Shown: positions 1 through 12,400 of the stretch, in pieces
Layout: every line of letters begins with the position of its first letter
Position numbering within the stretch: the first letter of the stretch is position 1
NCBI GenBank assembly: GCA_034670405.1
Contig: JAXDDX010000016.1
Span: 2,708,001 to 2,772,000 of the forward strand
DNA length: 64,000 bases
Direction: 5' to 3'
Source of the DNA: Hoplostethus atlanticus
Lineage: Eukaryota; Chordata; Actinopteri; Trachichthyiformes; Trachichthyidae
Made by a program: the position numbers and the translations under genes
The notes under the pieces: model-generated
What the model was told of the DNA's origin: nothing
Database searches by the model: none
Seen by the model: the letters and a program-made list of their open reading frames with translations, nothing else

Positions 1-2248
1 AATAACCTTGAAGTTCTTATCAGAACAGGGCCAATTGGTATACTTTAGTTCAGTCAGGTGTTGAAATCATACTTTTATTAGGACTATGAATAAAGACGTT
101 CTATATAAACATACTGTTTTGTCATGCAAAGGATTAAAAAGGTTTTTTTTTACCTCACGTACACTCTTTTGCCCTCTATTTCCTCTGTATTACTCATTTC
201 ATCTCCCTCTTTTCCCCACATTCCCCCTCCATCTGTGGGACTTTACAGATTACGATACTCCCCCAGGCTCACAATTAGGCCTGGGTGATCAGAGGGCTAT
301 CATTCCGCCCTGGTGAGCTCACAAGGTCAGTGTTGTACCAGGGGAAGGGGAAGGCATAGTCAGTCACGACTCACTGTCTGACTGTCATACACAGATACTA
401 TTGGTAATGTAATGCACTACCTAATGTAATGTGTCCTAAGATTTAAAATAACACCTCTGTGTTCTTTGGTTTTAAAATAGCATGAGTAGTCTGTCATCTG
501 CTGATGATGTTGTTTGATGTTCATAAATGGATAATATTGCATGACGTAATATTTCTGGATCAGTCAAGTACTGCATGTCTCTATATTTCTTTTTTTATTC
601 ATAACAAAAAAATGTTCGGCAACTTATCTCTCATCATCTGAGATGAAGTAAAATCTTTCTTTTACATTAGCTTCTTAAATTAAAGAAATTCTGACTTACC
701 CATAGGTTAAAGAGTGTCCTTCATTGATCATCATATTGGACAGATGAAGTGAAGTTAACATGTGTTAAGAGTCCCACACACCCCTCTGAACACACACGAT
801 GTGAGGGGATTATAAAATCATAACCAGAGGTCACCTTGACAGGCAGAGGTCACCTTGACTATACAGTTTACCTTGATTCTACCCTGATGCACTACAAATT
901 GTTGCAAAGGTAATCTACTGGTACGTGTGTAATGCAGATGATAGGTGAATTTATAGACTGAGACGTGATAATTACATTTAATATGATTAATGTGCTGTGT
1001 ATGCTTGTATCATTGTATATTAACTCATTCATATTAAATTTGCATCAGTTATATTCAATATATATCTTTTGAGCATTTATAAATGGTTTAACTATGTACA
1101 CCGTCTGTAGGTTAACTCTTATAAAGGACCCTCAGGGTCCACAGGGCTGTGTGGAGACATCCATGAGTAGGGGTCCCTGAGACACGTATGGAGAAGATAG
1201 CCAGGCAGGGATGAAGTCATGTCTTTACATACATTGACCCTATATAAGATCCTGCTGTTCCTTTGTTAGACACAGACTCAAACTTGAACTAAGATCAACT
1301 TGGGCCGACTTTCATTTCACCTAGTTTGACTACAAAGGAAGAGAATCTAAACTTCCAGCTGATGAACATAATGTTCAACATGATACCAACCTGAAAGGAA
1401 AATGATTAAACTCTTAAGCAAATATGAGAAACAGGATACAACTAGTTATTTGGTGAAGTGACCGACATATGTTCAAGTTTGTCCTCTCTATAGGCAATAA
1501 CTGAAAGTTATTTGACTCTGCATCTGTGATCGTGTGTGTACGCGTGGAGGGAGCTCACAGTAGGATGAACATCACATCTATTGATCAGACTAATGTGGGG
1601 AGGAAAGGCTGCAGGCCACAGCAGTTGATCAATATACCTCTAATTACATGGAGTACTGTGAGTGTGTGTGTGTGTGCTTGTGTGTGGGGTTACTGAGCAA
1701 GTGAGTGTAGGTGGGGTCGTACCCCAAACTCACAGGGGTGTATATAAACACTGTCCCACTGGGGACTTGCTCACACACTCATACACAGATATATTCATAC
1801 ACACGTATTACCGTACAATAGCTACATTTGTAATAGAGAAATCTTTTACTTCAGTAGTATTTTAGTTTAGTAGACAGACCAGAGGAGTGCTTTGTATGGA
1901 CGAAGGGAATTGGTAAGTGTCCTTTTTGTATTTACATGTGATGTGATTTGTTTTTCTTGCAAGTCTTGTTTGGTTGGTTTTGTCCCCCTAGTCCCCTGGA
2001 GCAGATATGCATAGGGGTGATCAAATGTCAACATTGTCACCTATTGCTTTGTTATATATTCTTTTGGATCTAGGCAATTGTACATGTATCCAGAGCACAC
2101 TCCCTACATTTCCTCAGGTGGGTATAGCGGTAACCTGACTCTCGTCCTCTAGGCCTCTCCTCCAGTGCTCCCAGAAAATGTCTGTTATCCTTTATGTTAT
2201 CCTTTATGTAGTTTCTTTGAAACTACTGGAACTACTACTGTAAGTCTT

Positions 2249-2251
<3 letters not shown>

Positions 2252-2296
<45 letters not shown>
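2252..2296. repeat. (CT)n microsatellite
   Basis: About 45 bp of uninterrupted CT dinucleotides, seen directly. Confidence 0.95.
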
Positions 2297-2301
<5 letters not shown>

Positions 2302-2807
2302 AGCCCTTATTTATTCTCATTGCATTGTCTCTCTTGTACACCACAGAGTGTTCCAGTCAGCTGGGGCTGTGACCGGCTAGAGGCTGTTTGATATGTTTGA
2401 TATTCGGTTGTTCTCCTGCTTCAACTAAATATCAGACATATTCCTACAGAGTCTGGCACATTGTCTTCTGATCCACTTGCCTTCGCACTATATGGAGAAA
2501 AACACCCATCTGGTCAGATGTTCAGCAAAATGTTTTTTGACAGTAAACATGACAATTGTTTATTACTGCATATTGTTGTGATTTTCACTGGAATGCCACT
2601 GGTTGAATGTCAATTTCTTTGTTGAATCTCTGAAGAAACAACAAAAAGAATATGGACATAGTAGTATATAGTATGATGTTTTTTACAGTGAGAAATGTAG
2701 AACATTAACAATGTATTCTATTCATATTCTCTTCATGAGTTGAATAAAAAAAAAACTAAAAAACAACAACTCTGTTCATCAATCTATACTCTCTCTCTCT
2801 TTCCCAA

Positions 2808-2811
<4 letters not shown>

Positions 2812-2852
<41 letters not shown>
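2812..2852. repeat. (CA)n microsatellite
   Basis: About 40 bp of pure CA dinucleotides. It creates spurious His/Thr and Cys/Val reading frames that should not be annotated as genes. Confidence 0.95.
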
Positions 2853-2854
<2 letters not shown>

Positions 2855-3797
2855 CTCTATGTAATATTTGCATTTCCTGTATGCCCAGGTATCTATGTCC
2901 TATTCCATCCCACAAGACAAACCATTGACTCATCAGGCTTGCTTTTAGTACAATGGAATACCTGTATCCTGCTCCATGAGCAAACACACCGTCTTGGCAC
3001 TGGTGTCGTAAAGGTTTCAAAATTATGATGGGAATCATAGAAATAACAATGCTGGAGAGAGACTTTGTGTTAGATGAGTGTATGTGTAATGGACCTTGCA
3101 GCAAACAGCATAATGCAGCCTTCTCCCCCCCTTCACTACACTACAATTTAATTTCTCATACTGATAATGGAACTCTCCCATTTTCTGTCTTCTGCCTCTC
3201 TTGACCCGTCTTTTTTCTTAGATTTTCAATGGCAAGTAATTAAGAGAGACATGCTCTTTTATCTGTGTAGGAATTGAATAAAGTGTATCTGATGCTGTGT
3301 TAACCTCCTCCCCAATGACTCACCATATGTCCTCTGACTAACGAGCTCCACCTCCCTGAGTCGTGTCCCATCGTATCATATATAGTGAGCTACATGCTTC
3401 AGTAGGAGACTATTTCTGTACTTTAATGAATTGATCTTTGTCATACATAGAGCAAACCTTTGCCAAATGACACTCCCTTTCTCCCAGCCAATGACTTGTT
3501 CAAGAGGCATTTTGTTATGTAATAGCCCATGTTCTAAGAGAGCATAATGAGTCACATTTAAATGTGTACAAGGTTGTGTGAGCACTGATGGGAAAATCAA
3601 CCTCGCTGATATAAAAGTTTGTTTTCCATATGTATGTGTGTTTTAATGGGATATATCAGTAAACATTGTATGACATGCAGCCAACTGCAGGGTGTCACAA
3701 ATAACAAAGCTATTTACTTATACTTATATTTTAGAACTACATTCTGATATGAATAACAGCCAGTTGATGGGCTGCATGTTCCATCCAAACTGGTGAA

Positions 3798-3869
3798 CTG
3801 GATAGACAGGTTGGGTGTGCACAGGAGCTATCTGGATAGACAGGTTGGGTGTGCACAGGAGCTATCTGG
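3798..3869. repeat. 34-bp tandem duplication
   Basis: A 34-bp unit beginning CTGGATAGACAGGTTGG occurs twice back to back with no visible difference between the copies, which suggests a recent slippage or replication duplication. No coding function is evident. Confidence 0.9.
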
Positions 3870-3943
3870 CTGAATGGCAGATGAAAGACAAAACAATCAT
3901 GAGAAACATGTATGGTAGAGCAGTAGAGGGCCTTGAAGAGTTT

Positions 3944-3968
3944 TTGTGTGTGTGTGTGTGTGTGTGTT
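3944..3968. repeat. (GT)n microsatellite
   Basis: Short GT run, interrupted at its right end. Confidence 0.9.
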
Positions 3969-4535
3969 TGTTTGAGTGTGTGCGCACGAGTGCGTATGTT
4001 ATCAGAAGACTCAGGGTGTGTTATTCAAACAACTCTCAGCAGAAAGGAAGAGAAAATGTCTAAACAGATAAGAAGAAAAAAATCATTCAGACCCAGTCTC
4101 CAACACAAAAACCCAAACATAGCCAAGAAGAAGCAAAATTACATATCCCAAAGGAATAAAATAAAGAACACACACCAGGTCCAAAGAGACTTAAATAACA
4201 GACTTAAACTAAAGTTCACTGAATCATAACAATGCCATATTCAGGGGCCTTAAATTTACATTATGATTCATTCAGGATGATATGAAATCGAGTTAAGCAA
4301 CTCATGTGCATCACTGAATTAGATGTAATTCCATCATTAGGCAGTTGTAGGGAAAACTAAATCATTAATAACATCCTTAGCATCTCCGTTTGAATATCAG
4401 AAATAATGTTGATCTCACGCAATAAAAAAATAAAACATGACCTTTTGCAAATTAGCTTTCAACTACGGCTGTGAATGTCTCATTCAAATATGTAGAAATG
4501 TGCATCTGGGCAAGCATGTGTGCATGTATTCACAA

Positions 4536-4567
<32 letters not shown>

Positions 4568-4568
4568 A
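4536..4568. repeat. (CA)n microsatellite
   Basis: Short CA run. Confidence 0.9.
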
Positions 4569-4768
4569 CCTGCAGCTCTTGTGTAGGACAATAGGCCAAT
4601 GGCCAATGGCTGAATTGTCCTGTGGATGGTGTCACCAGGGTGATCTACTGATAGGGTCAAATAGTACCTCCTGAGACAAATGTTATCTGAAATAGTGCAC
4701 ACTGTATACTCTAGGGCAATTTCTGTTAGGGGCACAAGGGAGAATGGCAAAGATTATAATAATGCCTA

Positions 4769-4773
<5 letters not shown>

Positions 4774-4829
<56 letters not shown>
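4774..4829. repeat. (GT)n microsatellite close to the msmp promoter
   Basis: About 55 bp of GT dinucleotides ending roughly 90 bp before the proposed TATA box of the msmp-like gene. Length variation here could affect promoter activity, but that is inference. Confidence 0.95.
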
Positions 4830-4832
<3 letters not shown>

Positions 4833-4918
4833 CAAATATACAGAGACAATCATTGGGGGGGTGGACAAATAGAAGCGAAGAAATGAGAGAAATGAGTGCA
4901 GAGATAAAGACATGGTGC

Positions 4919-4930
4919 AGTATAAATATC
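4919..4930 (+). promoter_or_regulatory. TATA box of msmp-like gene
   Basis: A strong TATAAATA element lies about 210 bp upstream of a good splice donor (ATTG|GTAAGA, donor at 5138). Together they define a plausible untranslated first exon of roughly 4950-5137 that splices to the exon carrying the start codon (acceptor AG at 5249-5250). The transcription start itself is inferred, not seen. Confidence 0.55.
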
Positions 4931-5252
4931 TGAGACCACAGGGAGAGAGAGCGCATCAGTTCAAGAGTGCCGCTGCGGAGGAGAATCAGAGAACCAAAAG
5001 GAAAGAGAGGGAATAGAAAGACAACAATATTGAACAAGAGAGTGAATGAAAGCAAGATTAATAGAAAGAGAAGAATTGAAAGAATATAAAGCAAAGGAGA
5101 GTTTTTGTATAAGATAATAGTGGACACTTCAAGATTGGTAAGATTGAACTAACATCCTGCCATTTCTCCTTTTTCTGATCATGATCTTTTAGGTTTATGT
5201 TATGGCAAAACTTACACCTGTGTATTTCTTTTTTTAAACTGTGTTTTCAGAA

Positions 5253-5835
5253 ATGGCAAACACAGTGAGGATAGTACTTTTGGCTTTCATCTTAATCCTG
5301 AGTGCCTGTGTGCCATGCCTTTCTATGTATAACAGTGGGGAGTGCTACTTCAACACCAAAGGTATGGCATGTACATGTGTGGATGTATATTTGTGATACA
5401 TGCTTCCTACAAGCTTGCATGTGTGCATGTCATAATAACTGATACATATTTCAGGGAGTTGTGAACACATGGGACAGGTGTATGGAATAGGCGAGAACTG
5501 GATAACCAAGGATTGTTACCAGTGTGTCTGCATGGAGCCATTTGGAGTAGGATGCTGTGACCAGTAAGTTTGTTTGCCTGCCTTAAATACGCAGTCACCC
5601 AAAAAGCAGTGAACATATTGTGACACAGCACGTACACATTAAATCTCCTTTTACCTACAGTGGATCTAAGCCTGTGGACTACCCAGATTGGTGTGAGATC
5701 ATCCTTAAACCTGACTCCTGTAGCAGCATTGCTGTGATGAGAGCTAATCACAAGCTACCCTGTCTCTGGGGACGGGGCCGTCTCAGACCAGCTGCAGGCC
5801 AACCATGGAAATCTGACAATGATCCTTTATTCTGA
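5253..5835 (+). CDS. msmp: Microseminoprotein-like secreted protein (msmp)
   Basis: Coding exons are 5253-5361, 5455-5563 and 5661-5835. All junctions are GT-AG and in phase, giving 130 residues. The product starts with a hydrophobic signal peptide (about residues 1-24, MANTVRIVLLAFILILSACV...). The mature part has exactly ten cysteines in the beta-microseminoprotein arrangement, including GVGCCD and the PxDYPDWCE stretch, which resembles prostate-associated microseminoprotein (MSMP) more than MSMB. MSMP is described as a secreted chemoattractant that signals through a chemokine receptor in mammals; that role is family knowledge and not visible here. The start is the first ATG after the acceptor and precedes the signal peptide directly. 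An AATAAA at 6118-6123 fits its polyadenylation. Fish often carry more than one msmp paralogue, so the exact paralogue is unassigned. Confidence 0.87.
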
Positions 5836-6117
5836 GTTCAACAATACATGCACAGGATAGCAATAGATGAAAGGTGATGTTTATTTAATTTTGAATAAGC
5901 CAAACCCATGGGTTGTGTTTTACCACAAGGATTGCAAAGGACTCAACTATGCTAATTTTTATAACATAATCTGCAAATAAGTATGAGAGAACATATCTAC
6001 TATTACTAGGTTATATTTATAATTTAACTTTGTTTAAAATATGTTTATTATTGTCATGTGTAAACCTATCTAACTTACTGTAGATGGCACTCTGGTGCAT
6101 CTGTGTCTTGAAAGTAA

Positions 6118-6123
6118 AATAAA
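6118..6123 (+). terminator. msmp polyadenylation signal
   Basis: Canonical AATAAA about 280 bp after the msmp stop codon and about 315 bp before the nbn start codon. The two transcription units are therefore packed tail-to-head. Confidence 0.6.
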
Positions 6124-6289
6124 AAGCTATTCCTCTTTTTTCTGTATTTGTCAAGTTTGTAATTTGTCATAATTCATATACTTCATCATTGTATTACTGA
6201 GCAATGTCAGAAAGAGTAGGCTATTAATTGGCTTCTCCAAACAGCATATAACGCAGAGAATGCTTGAGTGAGCTTTTATTTTGAAAAGG

Positions 6290-6433
6290 TTGCCGGCGCA
6301 GGCTTCGACGTCACGTGGTGGCGCGATGTTGATAGTTGGCGTGCGTAAACTAGTTAATAAAGCCAGACAATGTGACATTATTCCTGACATGCTCGTGCTT
6401 TAAGAAAAAACAAGCCAACAAAGAATAGTAAAA
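6290..6433 (+). promoter_or_regulatory. nbn promoter with CRE/E-box composite
   Basis: The short interval between the msmp polyA signal and the nbn start codon is locally CpG-rich. At 6306-6320 it has CGACGTCACGTGGTG, which combines a CREB/ATF half-site (ACGTCA) with an overlapping E-box (CACGTG, USF/MYC type). No TATA box is seen, as is usual for a housekeeping repair gene. Use as the nbn core promoter is inferred from position. Confidence 0.5.
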
Positions 6434-9400
6434 TGTGGATACTAAAGCCCCAGGAACCTGGAGGTAACTTTGGATTGTAGCTAAATTATTAACGCTAATA
6501 CGGAACGTATTAAAGTTAGCTCCTTGGCTAACTTAGCTAACATCTTGTGAGCGTTAGTCAAGTGCAAATGCACAAATGTACACATATCTAACGTTAACAG
6601 TACCATTGGTAAACAACGCAGCTGATTTCAACCAGGCAACACAGGGCTAACGGTAAAAGACAGTTTACTTGACATGACTATGTGGAGCAGAGGCCACAGT
6701 TTTGACCTAACGTTAACTAGCCAGCTGAATGTTGACGTTAGATTAATGTCATTCAGCTGATTTATTCATACTGGCACCTCACATGCCTGTGACATATTGC
6801 CTATCTACTTGCTCAAGTTACTTTTTGTGAGCTAGAAGGTTAACTTTCTAAGGCGGTTAGTGGCGTTACAGTTAGCTGTTTCTGGTAGAAACCGAAACTG
6901 AAGGTACTTATGAGCTAGAAAGTGAACTTTTTGGGGCGTTTAGTCAAGTTGCAGTTAGCTGTTTTAGGTAGAAGACTTTCTGACTGGATCCCAAAGCTTT
7001 TTCATTAATCCTCCTTTCCTCTCCTCGCTCACTACCACTCCTCTCCTACCAGGAAGCAACGAGAAGAGGGAGTGAAGGTGGATAAAATTGAGGCCATTTG
7101 GACAGTTTATTTGTTACTCCATCATCAAAAATGGACGTCTGCTATTGATGAAGTGGCCCTATCATAACTGACGTAGCCCAAGCCCACAATATGGCTCATA
7201 ACTAATCAAACGTTTTAAGCACACCCAGTGCTGCCATTATGTATGTTATGTTAACTGTTATACTCACATTTACAGGCTGGTAATTCCCCTGCCATGTTTT
7301 TTTTTTTGTTTCCCCCCCCAAGTTTTGTCAACGATATTGTCGTTGGTGTGATCACAGTGAGATTACACCCCAAAATTGAAAAGACTTCCTTGGTAGGATA
7401 CAGTTGTGGATCCTCCACTGATGGAGACTTTTCTCCTCCGCTTTCGGGAAAACAAGCAACATAGTGACTCTATCATCAGTTTCCGGATCATTGAGGAAAG
7501 GAGGAGGTAGTGGAGAAACAGAGGAGTGACTTTTGCAGCTTGGGGATCCATCCTGTGTTTCGAACTCTTGGCAGTAGCCCCATTACGTGACATTCTCTTT
7601 ATAATGCATATCTTATGTAGAGTACAAATCTTGATGTATGGGGGCTGGATGGGGAAATAGCCTGCTTTATACACTAGTTCATGAGCTCTTGTGGTTGGTG
7701 ATGGTTTCTACAGAATAAATAAATAAAATAAGGTACAGAGTACAGTCTTAACTGTGTTGTGGGCATTCAGGTGGGACCAGTAGCTCATCAGAATAGTCCT
7801 GGGGAACCCATCATCTAATTTGACATTTTTTTGTTTATCTCAGTTAATACATTTAAAAACACCAGTGGTTCTTTTTGTTTTTTTCAAGAGGTGATATACA
7901 ATCAGAGGTGTTTTGTTTTTTTACCACAGTACAAGTCAGCCTACTCAATAGCCTCTCACTTGGTGAAAGCTTGCCCACGCAGCAGGGTTTGAAAATTACT
8001 GTGGAGACCCATTGGCACATGTATAAAAAAGTACAGATGGACTGAAAGTAATTTATTCCTTACTTGCCATGTAAGTAAAGGTGTATGCAGAATCAGGAGT
8101 AGGCTGTCTGTTCGTGACACAGTCAGTCTACATAAGTACGTCCATAACTGGCCTCCTATCACTCGCAGGTGAGACCCACTACCTCCTACCCAGTAAAGAA
8201 TACGTGGTGGGCCGCAAGAACTGCGACATCATCCTACCCAGTGACCAGTCAATCAGCCGGGCTCATGCCCACCTTACTGCTACTGACCAGGTGAGAGAAA
8301 GGTAGAATGAGAACATTCTGTCCCCAGACACTGATGCAGAAGTCAGATATGGACCTTGTATGTTAGGGTTGGGTTCATATCTCATGCGTATCTGCATGCC
8401 AGTGAGGTTTTTGACATACGCTTACCTAGCACATCTCTGCTTTATTTTCAGGCAAGTCCACACCCAGTGCAACTGTAAAAATGTGGTAAATTCTTCTTAA
8501 AGTCAGCGTTCTCATGGTATTAGTTCAGAGTCTTGCTCGAACAATTCAGTGTTTGTGATAGTTTGAGACACGTTGACCAGTGGAGGGGCACTGGGCTGTA
8601 GATAAATGTAGGCCTAACTCGCTCACCAGCACCATTAAGTTTGTAGTGTACTCAGTATATCTCTTCCTGCCATGGTACCCAAGCCAACCATCCATCATTC
8701 TTTAGAAAAACTGTCTAATGTACTAAGTAGATGAGTAATATGAGTGCACTTGAAAAATATTTCCCCCTCTGATGGTACTCTTACACAGAAGATGGCGATA
8801 TTGCACTAGCCTTTAATAACTAACACTAAAATAAAGTACTAAATTGTAGCCAGTCACAAGATATCTATTTGTATATAATGTGCTGTTTGAGGATATAATG
8901 TTGAATGTTCACTATATTATGAGTTATATGGTGATTTTAAAAGTTTGCATCCTTAAGTGAGTGATAAAAGATGTGTGTTTGAGTGTTTGAGCAAAACTGT
9001 TAGGGTCATTAGAAAAAAAGTTGAAATGCCTTGGTTTTACATGGCTATGTCAAAGATTACTATTGACCAATGTATTTCAGTTTCTGGGTATTGAATTGGG
9101 TACCTCCACCAAATTTAGGCTACCCGATTACCCCATGATCAGCCATTATCAAACATTTGGTCGTAAGCCCCAGCCCACTAAAGTTTTTAACATTGATGTT
9201 TTTGGTAGGTCAGTCATGTGAGGCACACAGGTTAAAGCATTCTTTAAAGGAAGAAAATAGATTGTAATCCTTAAAGCGTCCACTTTTTTCTTTTTGTTCA
9301 TGTTTATTGTATGTTATGAATTTATTTTATGAATTTGTGTCGTCTTGTTGACAAGATGAGGGGCAGTTGGATTGATTGATTGATTGACAAATTCATGGGT

Positions 9401-12400
9401 TGATAATTCCTTCTAGACCCTGACTCTAAAGGACAGCTCCAAGTATGGCACATTTGTCAACAGCCAACGCCTGTCAGAGAACACACCATTGATCTTGAAG
9501 TCAGGGGACTGTGTTACATTTGGGGTTTTCCATAGCAAATTCAGGTATGTTATTGAGACAAGCCATGTTGATCTTTTACAAAATAGTTTGAATTAGTGTT
9601 ATATTCAGAAAAGAGTGCCCTGTATGTCAGCGGACTGGGATGCTGTGTGCTTGTGGCACTTACACGTTATATATTTTCCAATAAAGCAGAAGTAGCTGAA
9701 GTAAAAATAGTCTTTTAATGATTCAGAAAATGTTCAATATGAAATTTAACAGTTAATGTCATTGACCTCATAACCAGTTGTCCACATTACGCATCTCCCT
9801 GTCTCTTGTCTGCCCCAGTGTGGATTGTCAGAAGGTAGTGGTGTCTTCGTCGTGTTTGGACAATGACGGCAAGGTGTCACTCTCTCAGGCCCTGCTACCT
9901 TTGGGTGGCAAGTTGGTCAACACCTGGACTCAGGACTGCACTCACCTGGTCATGCCTTCTGTTAAAGTCACTATCAAGGTCACTTGGACATTGTATTCTT
10001 ATAAGCGTGTGTGTCTGTGTTTGCCCCTGAATGTATGTTAACGTGTTCCCTGTTTTTAAAATTAGACTATTTCTGCTCTGCTGTGCTGTCGGCCCATCGT
10101 AAAACAAGAGTTCTTTACAGAGCTCAGCAAAGCCCTTGAACAAAAATTACCCCCTCCTAAAGCTGAGAGGTAGAGTATAACCCCTCCCCATATACAAACA
10201 TACACTCACATTGAGGCTGAATTGACCATGAGAGGCTACACTGAGCCATGTAATGTCTCATCTATGCTATTCATTGTTTTAAGTTTCATCCCTGAGATCG
10301 ATGAGCCCAGTTTGAATAAAGAGGATGTGAACCTTGGAGCGATGCCCATACGCAAACGACTCTTCGCTGGGAAAACCTTCCTTTTCCTCAGCACCAAACA
10401 GGTTGGTCTGTTTCTCTCCTCATATTTGGTTGAGAAAGCCTAACATCATTGTCATGCTCCTCAAACCACTGGGTAGTCACTCGAGTCCTATTCATAGGAG
10501 ATAATAGTAGTATAGTAGTCATCCTTAGGGTGAACCCTTATAATTGCTGTGTAGTTATTACAATTTGCAAAAAAAAACAATCAGGGATACAAACCTGTCA
10601 CCTTTCAGCAATATAATAGGGTTATTTGATCCCAAAATGGGTCACTCATTTCTTCATGGTTGCCACTGTAGAATTACACAACTATGAATAATAAGTAAAT
10701 AGCGATGTATACCATATGAGACTGAAACTATTGCAACGACCACATTAAAGCTGTCCCTTCTCAAATCAGCCAGGGTTTTTAGTTGATACAGTATGTCCCA
10801 TCACCCACCCTTGTGATGCTGCCCTCCGATGCCCTCCTACGTGTGAAAACATCCCTTACAAGATGACGCCTACAAATTCATTCATCTTCTCTCTTGTGAA
10901 TCTTTTTAATTTCTCTTTGATGATGATGATAATAATAATTGTGATTGTATAATTCTACTGATTGATTTTCTTTGTACTGTAGGCCTGAATGTGAATGTGA
11001 TGCACTTAATATAATACTATTTTGTAGTGACATTAACGTGACCTCAAGGGTATATTCTCCTAAAAAAATCACTAGAAATGGGCTTTTAAAAAACAAAATT
11101 TCTCTGGGGGAGCAAGCTCCCAGATGCCATTAGCAATAATGTGTTTTTGGGGTTGGGTCACCTTTTTGACCCCTGATGTGCTGATGTGTTAACAGCCCTG
11201 CTTAAAAGAATGACTTCCCATTTGGAATTTTAGTTCATTATTTTTCTTCGGCATTCACTCATAGCCTTAGTACAGACAGCGTTATAGAATATCTCTTGCA
11301 TCCAATGCTTCCATAATAGTTTAAATACTTATGAATCTTTTACAGCCTTGAATTTTCCATTAGTCTTTATGGCCCTATCATTGCCTCCTGATCAACATTT
11401 GATTTGACATTTCCCTGTCTGTCTCTTTCTCTCAGTCTCTCACTATTGTGCACATACACGTTATTGTTGTGTAATCACTCTCCTTCTATGTTGTCGGCAG
11501 CTAAAGCGCCTGAGTACTGCAGTGAGTTTTGGAGGTGGCAGGAGCCAGCTGCTGGAGGAGGGCTCGCTGCCCCGCGGCCTGCTTCAGTCTCCACAGAGCT
11601 GTGTGGTTGACATTGCACCAGGGAACTCCCAAGCTCTGCTCCCTTCCTCCACAACAGAGTGGGCATCCTCTATGAGGAGGATTCTACAAGAGTAAGTGGA
11701 AACTCTCATTCTTTTCTGTAGTAAAACACTTGTAAGAGTCTATACTGATACTGAAATTGATGAAGTTACTAATCCAGGCCATTCTGGCATTCTGAACACC
11801 TGTAAAGTTAGCCCTCTGTCTCTCCTATGTCTGGCATTCCTTCTTTTTTTCTGACACAGAAAAGGCCTTCGAGTCATCATAGAGTCAGAAATTGGATTGG
11901 CTGCCATCCATGCCTCCTGTGACAATTATTGCAATCCATCCAATATAATAACAGACTCAGGTGGGTGACGCTGACAAATCACAACCTGCAATTGAAACAT
12001 TGATTGCTTTCTTGATTGGCGCTTAATTGTTTTTTCCATTATCTTGCCTTTGTATTGATGCTTTTCATTAATCTTTTTTTTTTTTTTTTACTTTGGGGGT
12101 GTTTCAGAATCGGTACCCAATGTGAAACCCAGATTTCCAAGTGCTACGCTTTCACAGAATGCAGCAGTGGACGAGACTGTGTTACCAGCGGCAGCATCTG
12201 TAAACATCACAGCATATGCAGTTAACACAGAGCCATCACAAGGGTACATAGACATTGCGACTGTGTTCAACCTTTGCATTCCTTCTTTCTTTTCCAGAAA
12301 GTCTGTCCAATGTGTGTCATTTTTTTTTTTTCTTTATCAGGGTGGAGCCAAGTAAGGTGACTGGGGTGACAGAGGTAGGAGAGACCCCTGAGAAGAGTCA

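Larger units (their letters stand above)
1..4900. other. Gene-free region upstream of msmp
   Basis: No open reading frame here gives a recognisable protein on either strand; the longer frames are created by microsatellites. The stretch holds simple repeats, a 34-bp tandem duplication, a direct repeat of a 15-bp block around 825-858, and a TATA-like element near 1741 followed by a consensus-like splice donor near 1914. The last could be an undetected upstream first exon, but nothing proves it. Base composition is AT-rich and ordinary for fish intergenic DNA. Confidence 0.6.

Noticed and set aside
4484..5127. Long His/Thr, Cys/Val open frames over 4484-5127 on both strands
   Set aside because: They are artefacts of CA/GT microsatellites, with no conserved domain and no splice support.
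11404..11666. Short frames around the nbn exon at 11501-11691
   Set aside because: They are out-of-frame shadows of the nbn exon, which itself reads [13 protein letters not shown] in phase.
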